Below are positions 1-8,217 of a stretch of 64,000 nt of DNA, in pieces. The translations under genes and the position numbers were made by a program. Within the stretch, counting starts at the first letter, position 1, and each line of letters starts with the position of its first letter. The stretch is from Luteimonas sp. MC1825. GTDB lineage: Bacteria > Pseudomonadota > Gammaproteobacteria > Xanthomonadales > Xanthomonadaceae. The DNA lies in assembly GCF_014764385.1 (NCBI RefSeq), contig NZ_CP061714.1:2480001-2544000 (forward strand), in the 5' to 3' direction. The notes beneath the pieces are model-generated. The model made no database searches. It was given only the letters and a program-made list of their open reading frames with translations, and was not told the DNA's origin.

Positions 1-10
1 AACAACCAAC

Positions 11-3000
11 ATGCAACCGCTGCCGCGCCGCCTGGCGCTCGCCATCGCTCTGTCCGCCGCCATCGGCGCGGCCCATGCCGACACCACGCCGCAGACCCTG
101 CCGTTTGCCCAGGACTGGACTGATATCGCGCAGATCACGGCGAACGACAACTGGTCGGGCGTGCCCGGCATCGTCGGGTACATGGGCACGGGGTTGACCG
201 CGGCCAACAGCGTCGACCCGCAGACGGTCCTGGCCGCGGATGCGCCGGGCGTCATCGACGTCATCGCCAACCAGACCAGCACCAGCATCAGCAACGGCGG
301 CGTGGCCGAGTTCCACATCGCGGACCCGGCGGTCGCGCTGCAGGGCAGCGGATCGGCCAACGCGCCGTACATCCGCATCCACCTCACCACCGTGGGCGCC
401 ACCGGCATCAAGGTGGCCTACAACCTGCGCGACCTCGACGGCACCACGGACAACGCGGCCCAGCCGGTCGCCCTCCAGTACCGGGTCGGTGGCAGCGGCG
501 ATTTCACCAACGTGCCCGAAGCCTTCGTGGCCGACGCCACCGCCGGCCCCAGCCTCGCGGGCCTGGTGACCCCGGTGTCGGTGACCCTGCCCGCGGCGGT
601 CGACAACCAGGCGCTGGTCGAGCTGCGGATCATCACCACCAACGCCACCGGCAACGACGAGTGGGTCGGCATCGACGACATCAGCGTGACGGCCACCGGC
701 AGCGGCGGCGGTGACCCGGAGATCAGCGTCTCCAACGGTTCGGTGGCCGAAGGCGATGCAGGCACTTCGCCGATGTTCTTCCAGGTCACGCTGTCGGCAC
801 CGGCCGGCGCCGGCGGCGTGGAGTTCGACTACGCCACCGCCGATGGCAGCGCCGTCGCCGGCAGCGACTACGTGGCGTCGTCCGGCACCGCCACGATCGC
901 CGAGGGCGCGAGCTCGGTGGCGCTGTCGGTGGGCGTGAACGGCGACACCACGGTGGAGCCTGACGAGACCTTCTCGCTGGTGCTGTCCAACCTCGACGGC
1001 GCCGTGGCCGGCGCGCTCGAGGGCACCGGCACCATCCTGAACGACGATTTCGTGATCGTGCCGATCGCGGAGATCCAGGGCCCGGGCGCGCTGTCGCCGC
1101 TCGCAGGCCAGGTGGTGGTGACCGAAGGCATCGTCACCGCGCGCAAGAACAACGGCTTCTTCCTGCAGACCGCCGACGGCCAGGACGACGGCGACGACGC
1201 CACCTCGGAAGGCATCTTCGTGTTCACCGCCGGCGCGCCGTCCGCGGCGGCCACCGTCGGCAACCGCGTGCGCGTGCAGGCCACGGTGGAGGAATACATC
1301 CCCGCCGCCGATCCCTGGCAGCTGCCGATGACCGAACTCACCTTCGCCACCGTCACCCAGCTCGGCACCGGCCATGCCCTGCCGGCGCCGGTGGTGCTGG
1401 CGACCGACAGCGTGCTGCCCGACGGCGGCCTCGACCAGCTGGAGCCCTACGAGGGCATGCGCGTCAGCATCCCCAGCGCCACGGTGGTCGCGCCCACGCG
1501 CGGCAACACCAGCGAAGCCAACGCCACGGCGACCGGCAACGGCCAGTTCGCGGTGGTGGTCACGGGCGTCCCGCGCCCGCTGCGCGAGTCCGGCATCCAG
1601 GTCCCCGACCCGGACCCCAGTGGCACCACCGCGACCGCGATCCCGCGCTGGGACTTCAACCCCGAGATCATCGCCGTCGACAGCGACACGATCGGCGCGC
1701 CGCAGGCCGACCTGGCCGCCGGCTGCCGGATCGTCGACGGCACGCTGACCGGCCCGCTGGACTACACGTTCCGCCGCTACACGATCTACCCGGAAGGCGC
1801 GCTCGCCACGGCCTGCGACGGCTTCGACCTGCCGCGCGGATCGGTGGTGCCCAGCGAGGACCACGCCACCTTCGCCACCTACAACCTGCAGCGCTTCTTC
1901 GACACGGTGAACGACCCGGCCATCAGCGAGCCGGTGCTCACCGCCGGCGCGTTCGCGGGCCGGCTCAACAAGGCGTCGCTCGGCATCCGTGCCTACATGC
2001 ATGCGCCGGACGTGATCGGCGTCAGCGAGGTGGAGAACCTCGGCGCGCTGCAGGCGCTGGCCGACAAGGTCAACGCCGACACGGTTGCGCTGGGCCAGCC
2101 GGACCCGGGCTACGTCGCCTATCTCGAGGAAGGCAACGACGTCGGCGGCATCGACGTCGGCTTCCTGGTGAAGGCCGGCGAGATCGGCGCGGCGCTGCCG
2201 CGCGTCGACGTGCTCGCGGTCGAGCAGGTGGGTGCCGACACCACCTGGACCTACGCCGGCACCGGCGCCACCAGCCTGCTCAACGACCGCCCGCCGCTGG
2301 TGCTCGACGCGGTGGTGAACTTCGCCGATGGCCGCGCGCTGCCGGTCACCGTGGTCACGGTGCACCAGCGTTCGCTCAACGACGTGGACAGCGAGGACGC
2401 GGCGGGTACGGGCACCCTCGGCGACCGCGTGCGCCAGAAGCGCCAGCTGCAGGCGGAGTTCCTCGCCGGCATGCTGCAGGACATGCAGGCCGCGGATCCG
2501 GCGCGCGCCATCGTGGTGCTCGGCGACTTCAATGCGTTCGAGTTCAACGACGGGTACGCCGACATCATGGGCACCGTCATCGGCATGCCCTCGGCGGATG
2601 CCACCACCGCGGTCAACGGCGACGGCGCCGACCTGGTCGAGCCGGACCTGTTCAACGCCACGCACATGCTGCCGGCGTCCGAGCGCTACTCGTTCGTGTT
2701 CGACAACAACGCGCAGTCGCTCGACCACGTGCTGGTGAACCATGCCGCGCTCGGCTCGGCGATCAACTCGTGGACCATCAGCCACGCGCGCCTCAACGCC
2801 GACTTCCCGGAGACCGCGCGCAACGACGTCGACAGCGCCGCGCGCCTGTCCGACCACGATCCGTCGGTGCTGATGCTGCGCCTGAACGCGTTGACCTTCG
2901 CCGACATGCAGGCGGCGGTCACCACGCCGCAGCCCGCGATCGCCGTGGGCGGCACGCTGCGCTACGTGGTGTCGGCGTCGAACGCGGGGCCGGATGCCGC

Positions 3001-3691
3001 GCAGTCGCCGGGCGTGGGCTTTGCCGTCAATGCGGCATTGCCCGACCTGGCCATCGTCGCGCCAGGCGGGTGGACCTGCGATCCCGCCACGGTGATCGGC
3101 AACCAGACCAGCGGTGCCTGCAGCGCCGACAGCCTTGCGGCATCGCAGTCGGCGTCATTCGAGGTGACGGCCACCGCCACACCGGCGACCGGCGGCAGCG
3201 CGGTCACCCTGACCGCCGCCGCCACCTCGCAGACCGAGGACCCCGATGCCGCCAACGACAGCGCCAGCGGCGCGGTTTCGGTGGAAGCGCAGGCCGATCT
3301 CGGTATCCAGGTGTCGGGCCCGGCGACCTACGTCCGTGGCGCGGGCAACCCGGGGTACGCGGTGGCCGTGGCGAACCAGGGGCCATCACCCGCCGCCGGG
3401 GCGGCCGTGGGCATCAGCGTGTCGCTGGCCAAGGCACGCGTTGCCCTGCTGCCGGCGCCGGGCTGGACCTGCGAGGCCCGGCCGACGTCGCTGTTCGCGG
3501 TGACCTGCAGCCCGTCGGGCGGTTCGATGCCGGTCAGCGCGACGGCACAGTTCACGCTCACCGTGGACACCAGCGGCAAGCTCATGGCGCCCGTGTTCGA
3601 AGTGCGGGCCGACGTGTCGTCGGCAGCGACCGATCCGGTTGCCGGCAACAACGCCGCGGCGGTCCGGGTCCAGGGTGCGCGCGCGCCCTGA
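11..3691 (+). CDS. Secreted ExeM/NucH-like endonuclease/exonuclease/phosphatase-family protein with Calx-beta and DUF11 domains
   Basis: Predicted extracellular nuclease or phosphodiesterase of 1226 residues. A Sec signal peptide covers residues 1-23, ending in AAHA. A Calx-beta repeat lies at about 235-345 (VEFDYATADG, then DGSAVAGSDYVA), followed by an OB/LTD-like module at about 350-470. The endonuclease/exonuclease/phosphatase domain spans about 618-958 and shows the family landmarks TYNLQRFF, EVENLGAL, GDFNAFEF near 838, SLDHVLVN and SDHDP. Two DUF11-type beta-sandwich repeats close the protein at about 963-1086 and 1094-1222. This order is typical of ExeM/NucH-like secreted nucleases that degrade extracellular DNA, for phosphate supply or biofilm remodelling. 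No C-terminal sorting signal (GlyGly-CTERM, rhombosortase) is visible, so release through type II secretion is my inference. The gene starts at the window edge with little upstream sequence and ends at a strong terminator. The family is clear; the substrate is inferred. Confidence 0.9.
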   Translation: MQPLPRRLALAIALSAAIGAAHADTTPQTLPFAQDWTDIAQITANDNWSGVPGIVGYMGTGLTAANSVDPQTVLAADAPGVIDVIANQTSTSISNGGVAEFHIADPAVALQGSGSANAPYIRIHLTTVGATGIKVAYNLRDLDGTTDNAAQPVALQYRVGGSGDFTNVPEAFVADATAGPSLAGLVTPVSVTLPAAVDNQALVELRIITTNATGNDEWVGIDDISVTATGSGGGDPEISVSNGSVAEGDAGTSPMFFQVTLSAPAGAGGVEFDYATADGSAVAGSDYVASSGTATIAEGASSVALSVGVNGDTTVEPDETFSLVLSNLDGAVAGALEGTGTILNDDFVIVPIAEIQGPGALSPLAGQVVVTEGIVTARKNNGFFLQTADGQDDGDDATSEGIFVFTAGAPSAAATVGNRVRVQATVEEYIPAADPWQLPMTELTFATVTQLGTGHALPAPVVLATDSVLPDGGLDQLEPYEGMRVSIPSATVVAPTRGNTSEANATATGNGQFAVVVTGVPRPLRESGIQVPDPDPSGTTATAIPRWDFNPEIIAVDSDTIGAPQADLAAGCRIVDGTLTGPLDYTFRRYTIYPEGALATACDGFDLPRGSVVPSEDHATFATYNLQRFFDTVNDPAISEPVLTAGAFAGRLNKASLGIRAYMHAPDVIGVSEVENLGALQALADKVNADTVALGQPDPGYVAYLEEGNDVGGIDVGFLVKAGEIGAALPRVDVLAVEQVGADTTWTYAGTGATSLLNDRPPLVLDAVVNFADGRALPVTVVTVHQRSLNDVDSEDAAGTGTLGDRVRQKRQLQAEFLAGMLQDMQAADPARAIVVLGDFNAFEFNDGYADIMGTVIGMPSADATTAVNGDGADLVEPDLFNATHMLPASERYSFVFDNNAQSLDHVLVNHAALGSAINSWTISHARLNADFPETARNDVDSAARLSDHDPSVLMLRLNALTFADMQAAVTTPQPAIAVGGTLRYVVSASNAGPDAAQSPGVGFAVNAALPDLAIVAPGGWTCDPATVIGNQTSGACSADSLAASQSASFEVTATATPATGGSAVTLTAAATSQTEDPDAANDSASGAVSVEAQADLGIQVSGPATYVRGAGNPGYAVAVANQGPSPAAGAAVGISVSLAKARVALLPAPGWTCEARPTSLFAVTCSPSGGSMPVSATAQFTLTVDTSGKLMAPVFEVRADVSSAATDPVAGNNAAAVRVQGARAP

Positions 3692-3718
3692 TCCGCACCA
3701 TCGACCTGCTGTGACCAG

Positions 3719-3750
3719 GGAGCGCGGCCTCGGCCGCGCTCCTTTTTTTT
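3719..3750 (+). terminator. Rho-independent terminator of the secreted nuclease gene
   Basis: A perfect 11-bp GC-rich stem (GGAGCGCGGCC with its complement) around a two-base TC spacer is followed at once by eight T residues. It lies 28 bases after the stop codon and is the cleanest intrinsic terminator in the window. Confidence 0.93.
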
Positions 3751-3771
3751 GGGCGGCTGTAGCGCCCGGTG

Positions 3772-3864
3772 GTGGACGTGATGCCTTCGCGGCTCATGTC
3801 CCCCGGCATCCGCTTGGCGGCGGATGCCTCCTCCTTGACTTCCCCGCGAAGGCATCACGCCCAC
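3772..3864 (-). repeat. Structured intergenic repeat, copy 1 (A-type arms)
   Basis: A 93-bp element with 21-base arms at 3772-3792 and 3844-3864, complementary except for one A/C mismatch. Read on the minus strand the inside holds GAAGTCAAGGAGGAGG, an inner 9-bp hairpin (GGCATCCGC with its complement) and CCGGGGGACATGAG. These inner blocks recur in four other copies in this window. The flank after the plus-strand right arm (CACTTCGGGG) is shared by all three A-type copies. The element lies just past the nuclease terminator and faces copy 2 (3935-4031) in inverted orientation, 70 bases away. It could be a REP-like mobile palindrome or a structured RNA; I do not recognise a named family. Confidence 0.85.
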
Positions 3865-3934
3865 TTCGGGGGCTCTGCGCTCGCGAACTTGCGGGCTGTG
3901 GCTCTGCCCTCAAACCAACGCGTAGTGCGGCGGA

Positions 3935-4031
3935 CCGGGTGCCAATGCCCTTGAGGGCGAAGTCAAGGAGGAGGTGATGGCCGCAAGGCCAGCGCCGGGG
4001 GACATGAGTCCTCAAGGGCATTGGCACCCGG
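3935..4031 (+). repeat. Structured intergenic repeat, copy 2 (B-type arms)
   Basis: A 97-bp element in the opposite orientation to copy 1. The 22-base arms (left arm CCGGGTGCCAATGCCC then TTGAGG) are perfectly complementary and unrelated to the arms of copy 1. The inside keeps the same blocks: GAAGTCAAGGAGGAGG, a small hairpin (TGGCC-GCAA-GGCCA, a GNRA-type loop) and CCGGGGGACATGAG. Bases 4032-4075 beyond it are simple C/G-rich repeats. An open frame runs from this element into the E1-alpha gene, but that is an accident; the E1-alpha start is at 4169. Confidence 0.85.
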
Positions 4032-4168
4032 CGCCCCGCGCCGCGCCCCGCGCCCCGCGGCCCGCGGCCCGCGGCATATCAGCGTCGCACTTGCCGCAGC
4101 GCGCAACGGCCGCAAACGGGCCACCGGGTATCATGGCCGGCCCCGTTGTTGACCGAGCACGTGACCGC

Positions 4169-5242
4169 ATGAGCGTCGCCGCGACCTTCGAAATCGAATA
4201 CCTCCAGTACCTGGGGCCTGATGGCACCCTGGTGGCCGAACTTCCGCCCGACGCCCCCTCGGCGGCCGACCTGGTCCCGCTGTTCAAGCAGATGCTGCTG
4301 GTGCGCACCTTCGACACCAAGGCGATCGCCCTGCAGCGCACCGGCAAGCTCGGCACCTATGCCGCCTGCCTCGGCCACGAGGCCACGCACGTCGGCATCG
4401 GCGCGGCGATGCGCCCCGAGGACGTGTTCGCCCCCAGCTATCGCGAGTACGGCGCGCAGTTCATGCGCGGCGTGCAGCCGCGCGACGTGCTGATGTACTG
4501 GGGCGGCGACGAGCGCGGCAACGATTTCGCCGGCCCGAAGCACGATTTCCCGTGGTGCGTCCCAATCGCCACCCAGTGCCTGCATGCCGCCGGCGCCGCC
4601 CTGGCGTTCAAGCTGCGCGGCGAAGACCGCGTGGCCGTGACCTGCTGCGGTGACGGCGGCTCGTCCAAGACCGACACCTACGCCGCCATCAACTCGGCCG
4701 GCGCCTACGCGCTGCCGTTCATCCAGTGCATCATCAACAACGGCTGGGCGATCTCGGTGCCGCGTTCCGCGCAGACCGGCGCCGAGACCCTGGCCCAGAA
4801 GGGCCTGGCCGGCGGCCTGTACTGCCTGCAGGTGGACGGCAACGACCTGTTCGCCGTGCTCGAGGGCATGCGTCGCGCCATGGAGCGCGCGCGCGCAGGC
4901 AAGGGCGGCAGCGTCATCGAGTTCATGACCTACCGCCTGCACGACCACACCACCGCCGACGACGCGCGCCGCTACCGCGGCGAGCAGGAGGTCAAGGACG
5001 GCTGGACCCGCGAGCCCATGACCCGCCTGCGCACCTGGCTCACCGCCCAGGGCGCGTGGGACGAGGCGCAGGAAAAGGCCTGGCTGGAGGAGTGCGGCCG
5101 CACCATCGACATCGAGATCAACGCCTACCTGGAGAGCAAGGTGCAGCCCGTGGAAGCGATGTTCGACTACCTCTACGCGGATCCGCCGCAGGACCTGCTG
5201 GACCAGCGTGCCGATGCGATCGCCCTGGAGAAGCGCGCATGA
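4169..5242 (+). CDS. 2-oxoacid dehydrogenase E1 component, alpha subunit (PDH/BCKDH type)
   Basis: The 357-residue alpha subunit of a heterotetrameric thiamine-diphosphate-dependent dehydrogenase that decarboxylates pyruvate or branched-chain 2-oxoacids and passes the acyl group to E2. The ThDP/Mg motif begins at GDGGSSK (near residue 161) and ends at the NN pair near 190; YREYG and RLHDHTTADDA, typical of E1-alpha, follow. I start it at the ATG of MSVAATFEIEYLQYLGPDG because similarity begins there and the upstream frame runs through a repeat; no strong ribosome site is visible and ATG 4133 is an alternative. The stop overlaps the E1-beta start as ATGA, so the two subunits are translationally coupled. 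Xanthomonads are usually annotated with this as PdhA. Many also carry a homodimeric PDH, so a branched-chain substrate feeding iso-fatty acid synthesis is a real alternative. Confidence 0.93.
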   Translation: MSVAATFEIEYLQYLGPDGTLVAELPPDAPSAADLVPLFKQMLLVRTFDTKAIALQRTGKLGTYAACLGHEATHVGIGAAMRPEDVFAPSYREYGAQFMRGVQPRDVLMYWGGDERGNDFAGPKHDFPWCVPIATQCLHAAGAALAFKLRGEDRVAVTCCGDGGSSKTDTYAAINSAGAYALPFIQCIINNGWAISVPRSAQTGAETLAQKGLAGGLYCLQVDGNDLFAVLEGMRRAMERARAGKGGSVIEFMTYRLHDHTTADDARRYRGEQEVKDGWTREPMTRLRTWLTAQGAWDEAQEKAWLEECGRTIDIEINAYLESKVQPVEAMFDYLYADPPQDLLDQRADAIALEKRA

Positions 5243-6246
5243 GCGCCGTGGCCAAGGACGCGGCACCGGCCGCCATCACCCTGATCGAGGCGATCACCCA
5301 GGCGCTCGCCTACGAGATGCGCAACGACGAGACCGTCGTGGTGCTGGGCGAGGACGTCGGCGTCAACGGCGGTGTGTTCCGCGCCACCGCGGGGCTCCAC
5401 GCCGAGTTCGGCGACCTGCGCGTGATCGACACCCCGCTGGATGAAACCACCATCGCCGGCCTCACCGTGGGCATGGCCGCGCAGGGCATGAGGCCGGTGG
5501 CCGAAGCGCAGTTCGACGGTTTCGTGTACCCGATGGTCGACCACATCATCTGCCACGCCGCGCGCTTCCGGTACCGCACCCGCGGCCGCCTGACCTGCCC
5601 GATGGTGCTTCGCGTGCCGTGGGGCGGCGGCATCCGCGCGCCCGAGCACCACAGCGAGGCCAACGAATCCATCTTCACCAACGTGCCCGGACTGCGCGTG
5701 GTGCTGCCGTCGTCGCCGGCGCGTGCCTACGGCCTGCTGCTGGCCGCGATCCGCGAAGAGGATCCGGTGATCTTCATGGAGCCCAAGCGCATCTACCGCC
5801 AGTACAAGGAAGTGGTGCCGGATGACGGCGAAGCGCTGCCGCTGGACGTGTGCTTCGTGCTGCGCGACGGCACCGACGTGACCCTGGTGACCTGGGGCGC
5901 GCAGGTGAAGGAAACGCTCGAGGCCGCCGAGGGGCTGGCCAAGGACGGCATCAGTGCCGAGGTGATCGACGTCGCCACGCTCAAGCCGCTCGACTTCGCG
6001 ACCATCGCCGAGTCGGTGGCCAAGACCGGCCGCTGCGTGATCGTGCACGAAGCCCCCAAGACCGCGGGCTTCGGCGCCGAGATCGCCGCGCGCCTGGCCG
6101 AGGAGTCGATGTACGACCTGCTCGCCCCGGTGCAGCGCGTCACCGGCTACGACACGCACATTCCGCTGTTCCGGCTGGAAATGAAGTACCTGCCGAGCGT
6201 CGAGAAGATCGTCACCGCGGCCAAGCGCGCGCTCGCCGCCGGCTGA
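5239..6246 (+). CDS. 2-oxoacid dehydrogenase E1 component, beta subunit
   Basis: The 335-residue beta subunit that completes the E1 active site with the preceding alpha subunit. The N-terminal pyrimidine-binding domain shows LGEDVGVNGGVFRAT and DTPLDETTIAG; the middle has WGGGIRAPEHHSEANESIF; the C-terminal transketolase-type domain has WGAQVKETLEAAEGL, DVATLKPLD and HEAPKTAGFGAEIAA. Length is normal for the family. It overlaps the alpha subunit by four bases and is followed 73 bases later by E2, so E1-alpha, E1-beta and E2 form one operon. The lipoamide dehydrogenase (E3) is not in this window. Confidence 0.95.
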   Translation: MSAVAKDAAPAAITLIEAITQALAYEMRNDETVVVLGEDVGVNGGVFRATAGLHAEFGDLRVIDTPLDETTIAGLTVGMAAQGMRPVAEAQFDGFVYPMVDHIICHAARFRYRTRGRLTCPMVLRVPWGGGIRAPEHHSEANESIFTNVPGLRVVLPSSPARAYGLLLAAIREEDPVIFMEPKRIYRQYKEVVPDDGEALPLDVCFVLRDGTDVTLVTWGAQVKETLEAAEGLAKDGISAEVIDVATLKPLDFATIAESVAKTGRCVIVHEAPKTAGFGAEIAARLAEESMYDLLAPVQRVTGYDTHIPLFRLEMKYLPSVEKIVTAAKRALAAG

Positions 6247-6319
6247 GCCGCCACGCGCCGCCGCGCCACCAACAATTGCACGCCGCGCCACGCGCGGCAC
6301 ATGGAAAGACGAGGATCAC

Positions 6320-7741
6320 ATGGCTGACAAGAAGACCTTCCACCTCCCCGACCTGGGCGAGGGCCTGCCCGACGCCACCATCGTCGAGTGGTTCGTGAAG
6401 GAGGGCGACACGGTCCGCCTCGACGACAACCTGGTGTCGATGGAAACCGCCAAGGCCGTGGTCGAGGTGCCGTCGCCGGTGTCGGGCAAGGTGCTCCGGC
6501 TCGCCGGCGCCGCGGGCGACATCGTCATCACCGGCGCGATGCTGGCCGAGTTCGAGATCGACCCCAGCCTGCCGCAGCGCGCCGAGGGCCAGGACACCGG
6601 CCACCACCACGGCGGCGGGCACGGCGTGGGCAGCGAGGATCCGGCACCCGACCACAAGGTCGTCGCGTCCGATGACGGCGGCGCGATCATCGCCGGCGAA
6701 GACGCGCCCAAGGTCACGTCCGACGGCGAGCGCAGCGACAGCGGCACCGTGGTCGGTGCCATGCAGTCGTCCGACGCGGTGCGCAGCGAAGAGGCGCTCG
6801 CCGTGGGTGGCGTGCGCGCCATGCCGGCGGTGCGCGCGCAGGCGCGCAAGCTCAAGGTCGACATCGGCCGCGTGCGCGGCAGCGGCGCCGACGGCACGGT
6901 GACCATGGCCGACGTGAAGCGTGCCGCGGCCGACGGCTCCGCCGTGATGGGGGCCGCGCCCGCCGCTGCGCCCCGCGACGCAGCCGCAACGGCTCCCGCC
7001 CGTGGCGCCGCACCGATGCCCGCCTCGCGCGACGCCTCCAGCCGCACGGCGCTGTCCGCCAGCGGCAAGCCGATGCGCACCCAGCCGCCGGGCGTCACCG
7101 CCACCGGGCAGCCCGAGCAGCTCAAGGGCGTGCGCCGCAACATGGCCCGGGTGATGGCCGCCGCGCACGCGCAGGTCGTGCCGACCACGCTGGTGGACGA
7201 TGCCGACCTGCACGGTTGGGTGGGCAAGCAGGACATCACCGCGCGCCTCATCCGCGCGATCTGTGTGGCGGCGAAGGCGGTGCCCGCGCTCAACGCCTGG
7301 TTCGACGGCGAGAGCCTGACCCGCACCATGCACCCGCAGGTCGACATCGGCATCGCCGTGGACACCGACGACGGCCTGTTCGTCCCGGCCCTGCGCAATG
7401 CCGACGTGCTCGATGCCGGTGGCGTGCGCTCGGCCATCCAGCGCCTGCGCCAGCAGGTCGAGGATCGCAGCATCCCGGCCAGCGAGCTCTCGGGCTACAC
7501 CATCAGCCTGTCCAACTTCGGCATGTTCGCCGGCCGCTACGCGACCCCGGTGGTGGTGCCGCCGTGCGTGGCCATCGTCGGCGCGGGCAAGCTGAGCCAG
7601 GACGTGGTCGCGGTGATCGGCGGCATCGAAGTGCACCGCCGGATGCCGATCTCGCTGACCTTCGACCACCGCGCCGCGACCGGTGGCGAGGCTGCGCGCT
7701 TCCTGAAGGCGTTGCTGGACGACCTCGCGCTGGCGCACTGA
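6320..7741 (+). CDS. Dihydrolipoamide acyltransferase (E2) with one lipoyl domain
   Basis: E2 core enzyme of the same complex, 473 residues. A single lipoyl domain covers about 4-78 with the modified lysine in METAKAVVE (Lys45). An acidic, histidine-bearing linker follows, then the E1/E3-binding domain at about 163-204 (RAMPAVRAQARKL, GSGADGTVTMADV), an Ala/Pro linker, and the acyltransferase domain from about 250. The catalytic motif is usually HxxxDG; here it reads HRAATG (His450, Thr454), so the Asp is replaced by Thr. I recall a similar HRAxTGG form in some gammaproteobacterial branched-chain-type E2 proteins. The ATG has a good ribosome site (ACGAGGATCAC). A strong hairpin follows the stop. 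Confidence 0.94.
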   Translation: MADKKTFHLPDLGEGLPDATIVEWFVKEGDTVRLDDNLVSMETAKAVVEVPSPVSGKVLRLAGAAGDIVITGAMLAEFEIDPSLPQRAEGQDTGHHHGGGHGVGSEDPAPDHKVVASDDGGAIIAGEDAPKVTSDGERSDSGTVVGAMQSSDAVRSEEALAVGGVRAMPAVRAQARKLKVDIGRVRGSGADGTVTMADVKRAAADGSAVMGAAPAAAPRDAAATAPARGAAPMPASRDASSRTALSASGKPMRTQPPGVTATGQPEQLKGVRRNMARVMAAAHAQVVPTTLVDDADLHGWVGKQDITARLIRAICVAAKAVPALNAWFDGESLTRTMHPQVDIGIAVDTDDGLFVPALRNADVLDAGGVRSAIQRLRQQVEDRSIPASELSGYTISLSNFGMFAGRYATPVVVPPCVAIVGAGKLSQDVVAVIGGIEVHRRMPISLTFDHRAATGGEAARFLKALLDDLALAH

Positions 7742-7747
7742 CGTACC

Positions 7748-7769
7748 GGCGGCGGCACTTGCCGCCGCC
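7748..7769 (+). terminator. Hairpin after the E2 gene, possible terminator
   Basis: A perfect 9-bp stem GGCGGCGGC with its complement around an ACTT loop, six bases past the E2 stop. There is no T-run behind it, so it may be an mRNA 3'-end stabiliser or a weak terminator rather than a standard intrinsic one. Confidence 0.5.
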
Positions 7770-7772
7770 CAC

Positions 7773-7808
7773 GCTCCGGGCCGAGCATCGAACGCTTCCG
7801 CCCGGAGC
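7773..7808 (+). promoter_or_regulatory. Hairpin enclosing the ribosome site of the VOC-protein gene
   Basis: A perfect 9-bp stem, GCTCCGGGC (7773-7781) with GCCCGGAGC (7800-7808), around an 18-base loop. The GGAG that would serve as ribosome site for the ATG at 7815 lies inside the 3' arm, so folding would hide it. Whether this regulates translation is inference. Confidence 0.4.
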
Positions 7809-7814
7809 GCCGCC

Positions 7815-8198
7815 ATGGCCCACCACAGCCGCCTCTCCACCTTGGTCCTTGATTGCCGGGTCGACGACCTGGCGCCGCATGTCGCGTTCTGGAGCGCGGC
7901 GCTGAGCAAGGCCGTCGCCAGCGCCGACGAGGACGGCGACGGCAGGTATGCAAGGCTTGCCACGGCAGCCGACGAGCCGGTCCTGCTGCTGCAGAAGGTC
8001 GACCACGACAGCCGCATCCATCTCGACATCGAGGCCGACGACGTCGAGGCCGAAGTCGCGCGCCTGGAAAAGCTCGGCGCGCGCCGCATCGAAAAGCGCC
8101 ACGCGTGGTGGGTGATGGAGGCGCCGAGCGGGCACCGCTTCTGCGTGGTCCGCCCGCAGCGCACGCCGCCTGGGCCACACCTCAACCGTTGGGACTGA
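7815..8198 (+). CDS. VOC-superfamily (glyoxalase-like) small protein
   Basis: A 127-residue single-module protein of the vicinal oxygen chelate fold. The typical pattern is visible: an N-terminal strand (LSTLVLDCRVDD), the helix with FWSAAL, a central strand pair (EPVLLLQKV), HLDIEADDVEAEVARLEKLGA, and a closing WVMEAPSGHRFCVVRP. Proteins of this type act as lyases, dioxygenases or resistance binding proteins, so no substrate can be assigned. The candidate ribosome site sits in a hairpin. Convergent with the MBL-fold gene, 19 bases between stops. Confidence 0.85.
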   Translation: MAHHSRLSTLVLDCRVDDLAPHVAFWSAALSKAVASADEDGDGRYARLATAADEPVLLLQKVDHDSRIHLDIEADDVEAEVARLEKLGARRIEKRHAWWVMEAPSGHRFCVVRPQRTPPGPHLNRWD

Positions 8199-8217
8199 AC
8201 ACTCGGCGCCGCGAGCC

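Noticed and set aside
3772..4031. Integron attC sites or a classical MITE
   Set aside because: attC sites conserve their outer core sites and MITEs conserve terminal repeats; here the outer arms vary and the inside is conserved, and no target-site duplication is visible.
3935..4031. Hammerhead or other known small ribozyme
   Set aside because: The core has only two stems and lacks the CUGAUGA/GAAA blocks of hammerheads; no other ribozyme signature was matched.
3974..4168. N-terminal extension of the E1-alpha gene by 65 codons
   Set aside because: It crosses repeat copy 2 and a C/G-rich run and has no similarity to E1-alpha; the family start fits ATG 4169.
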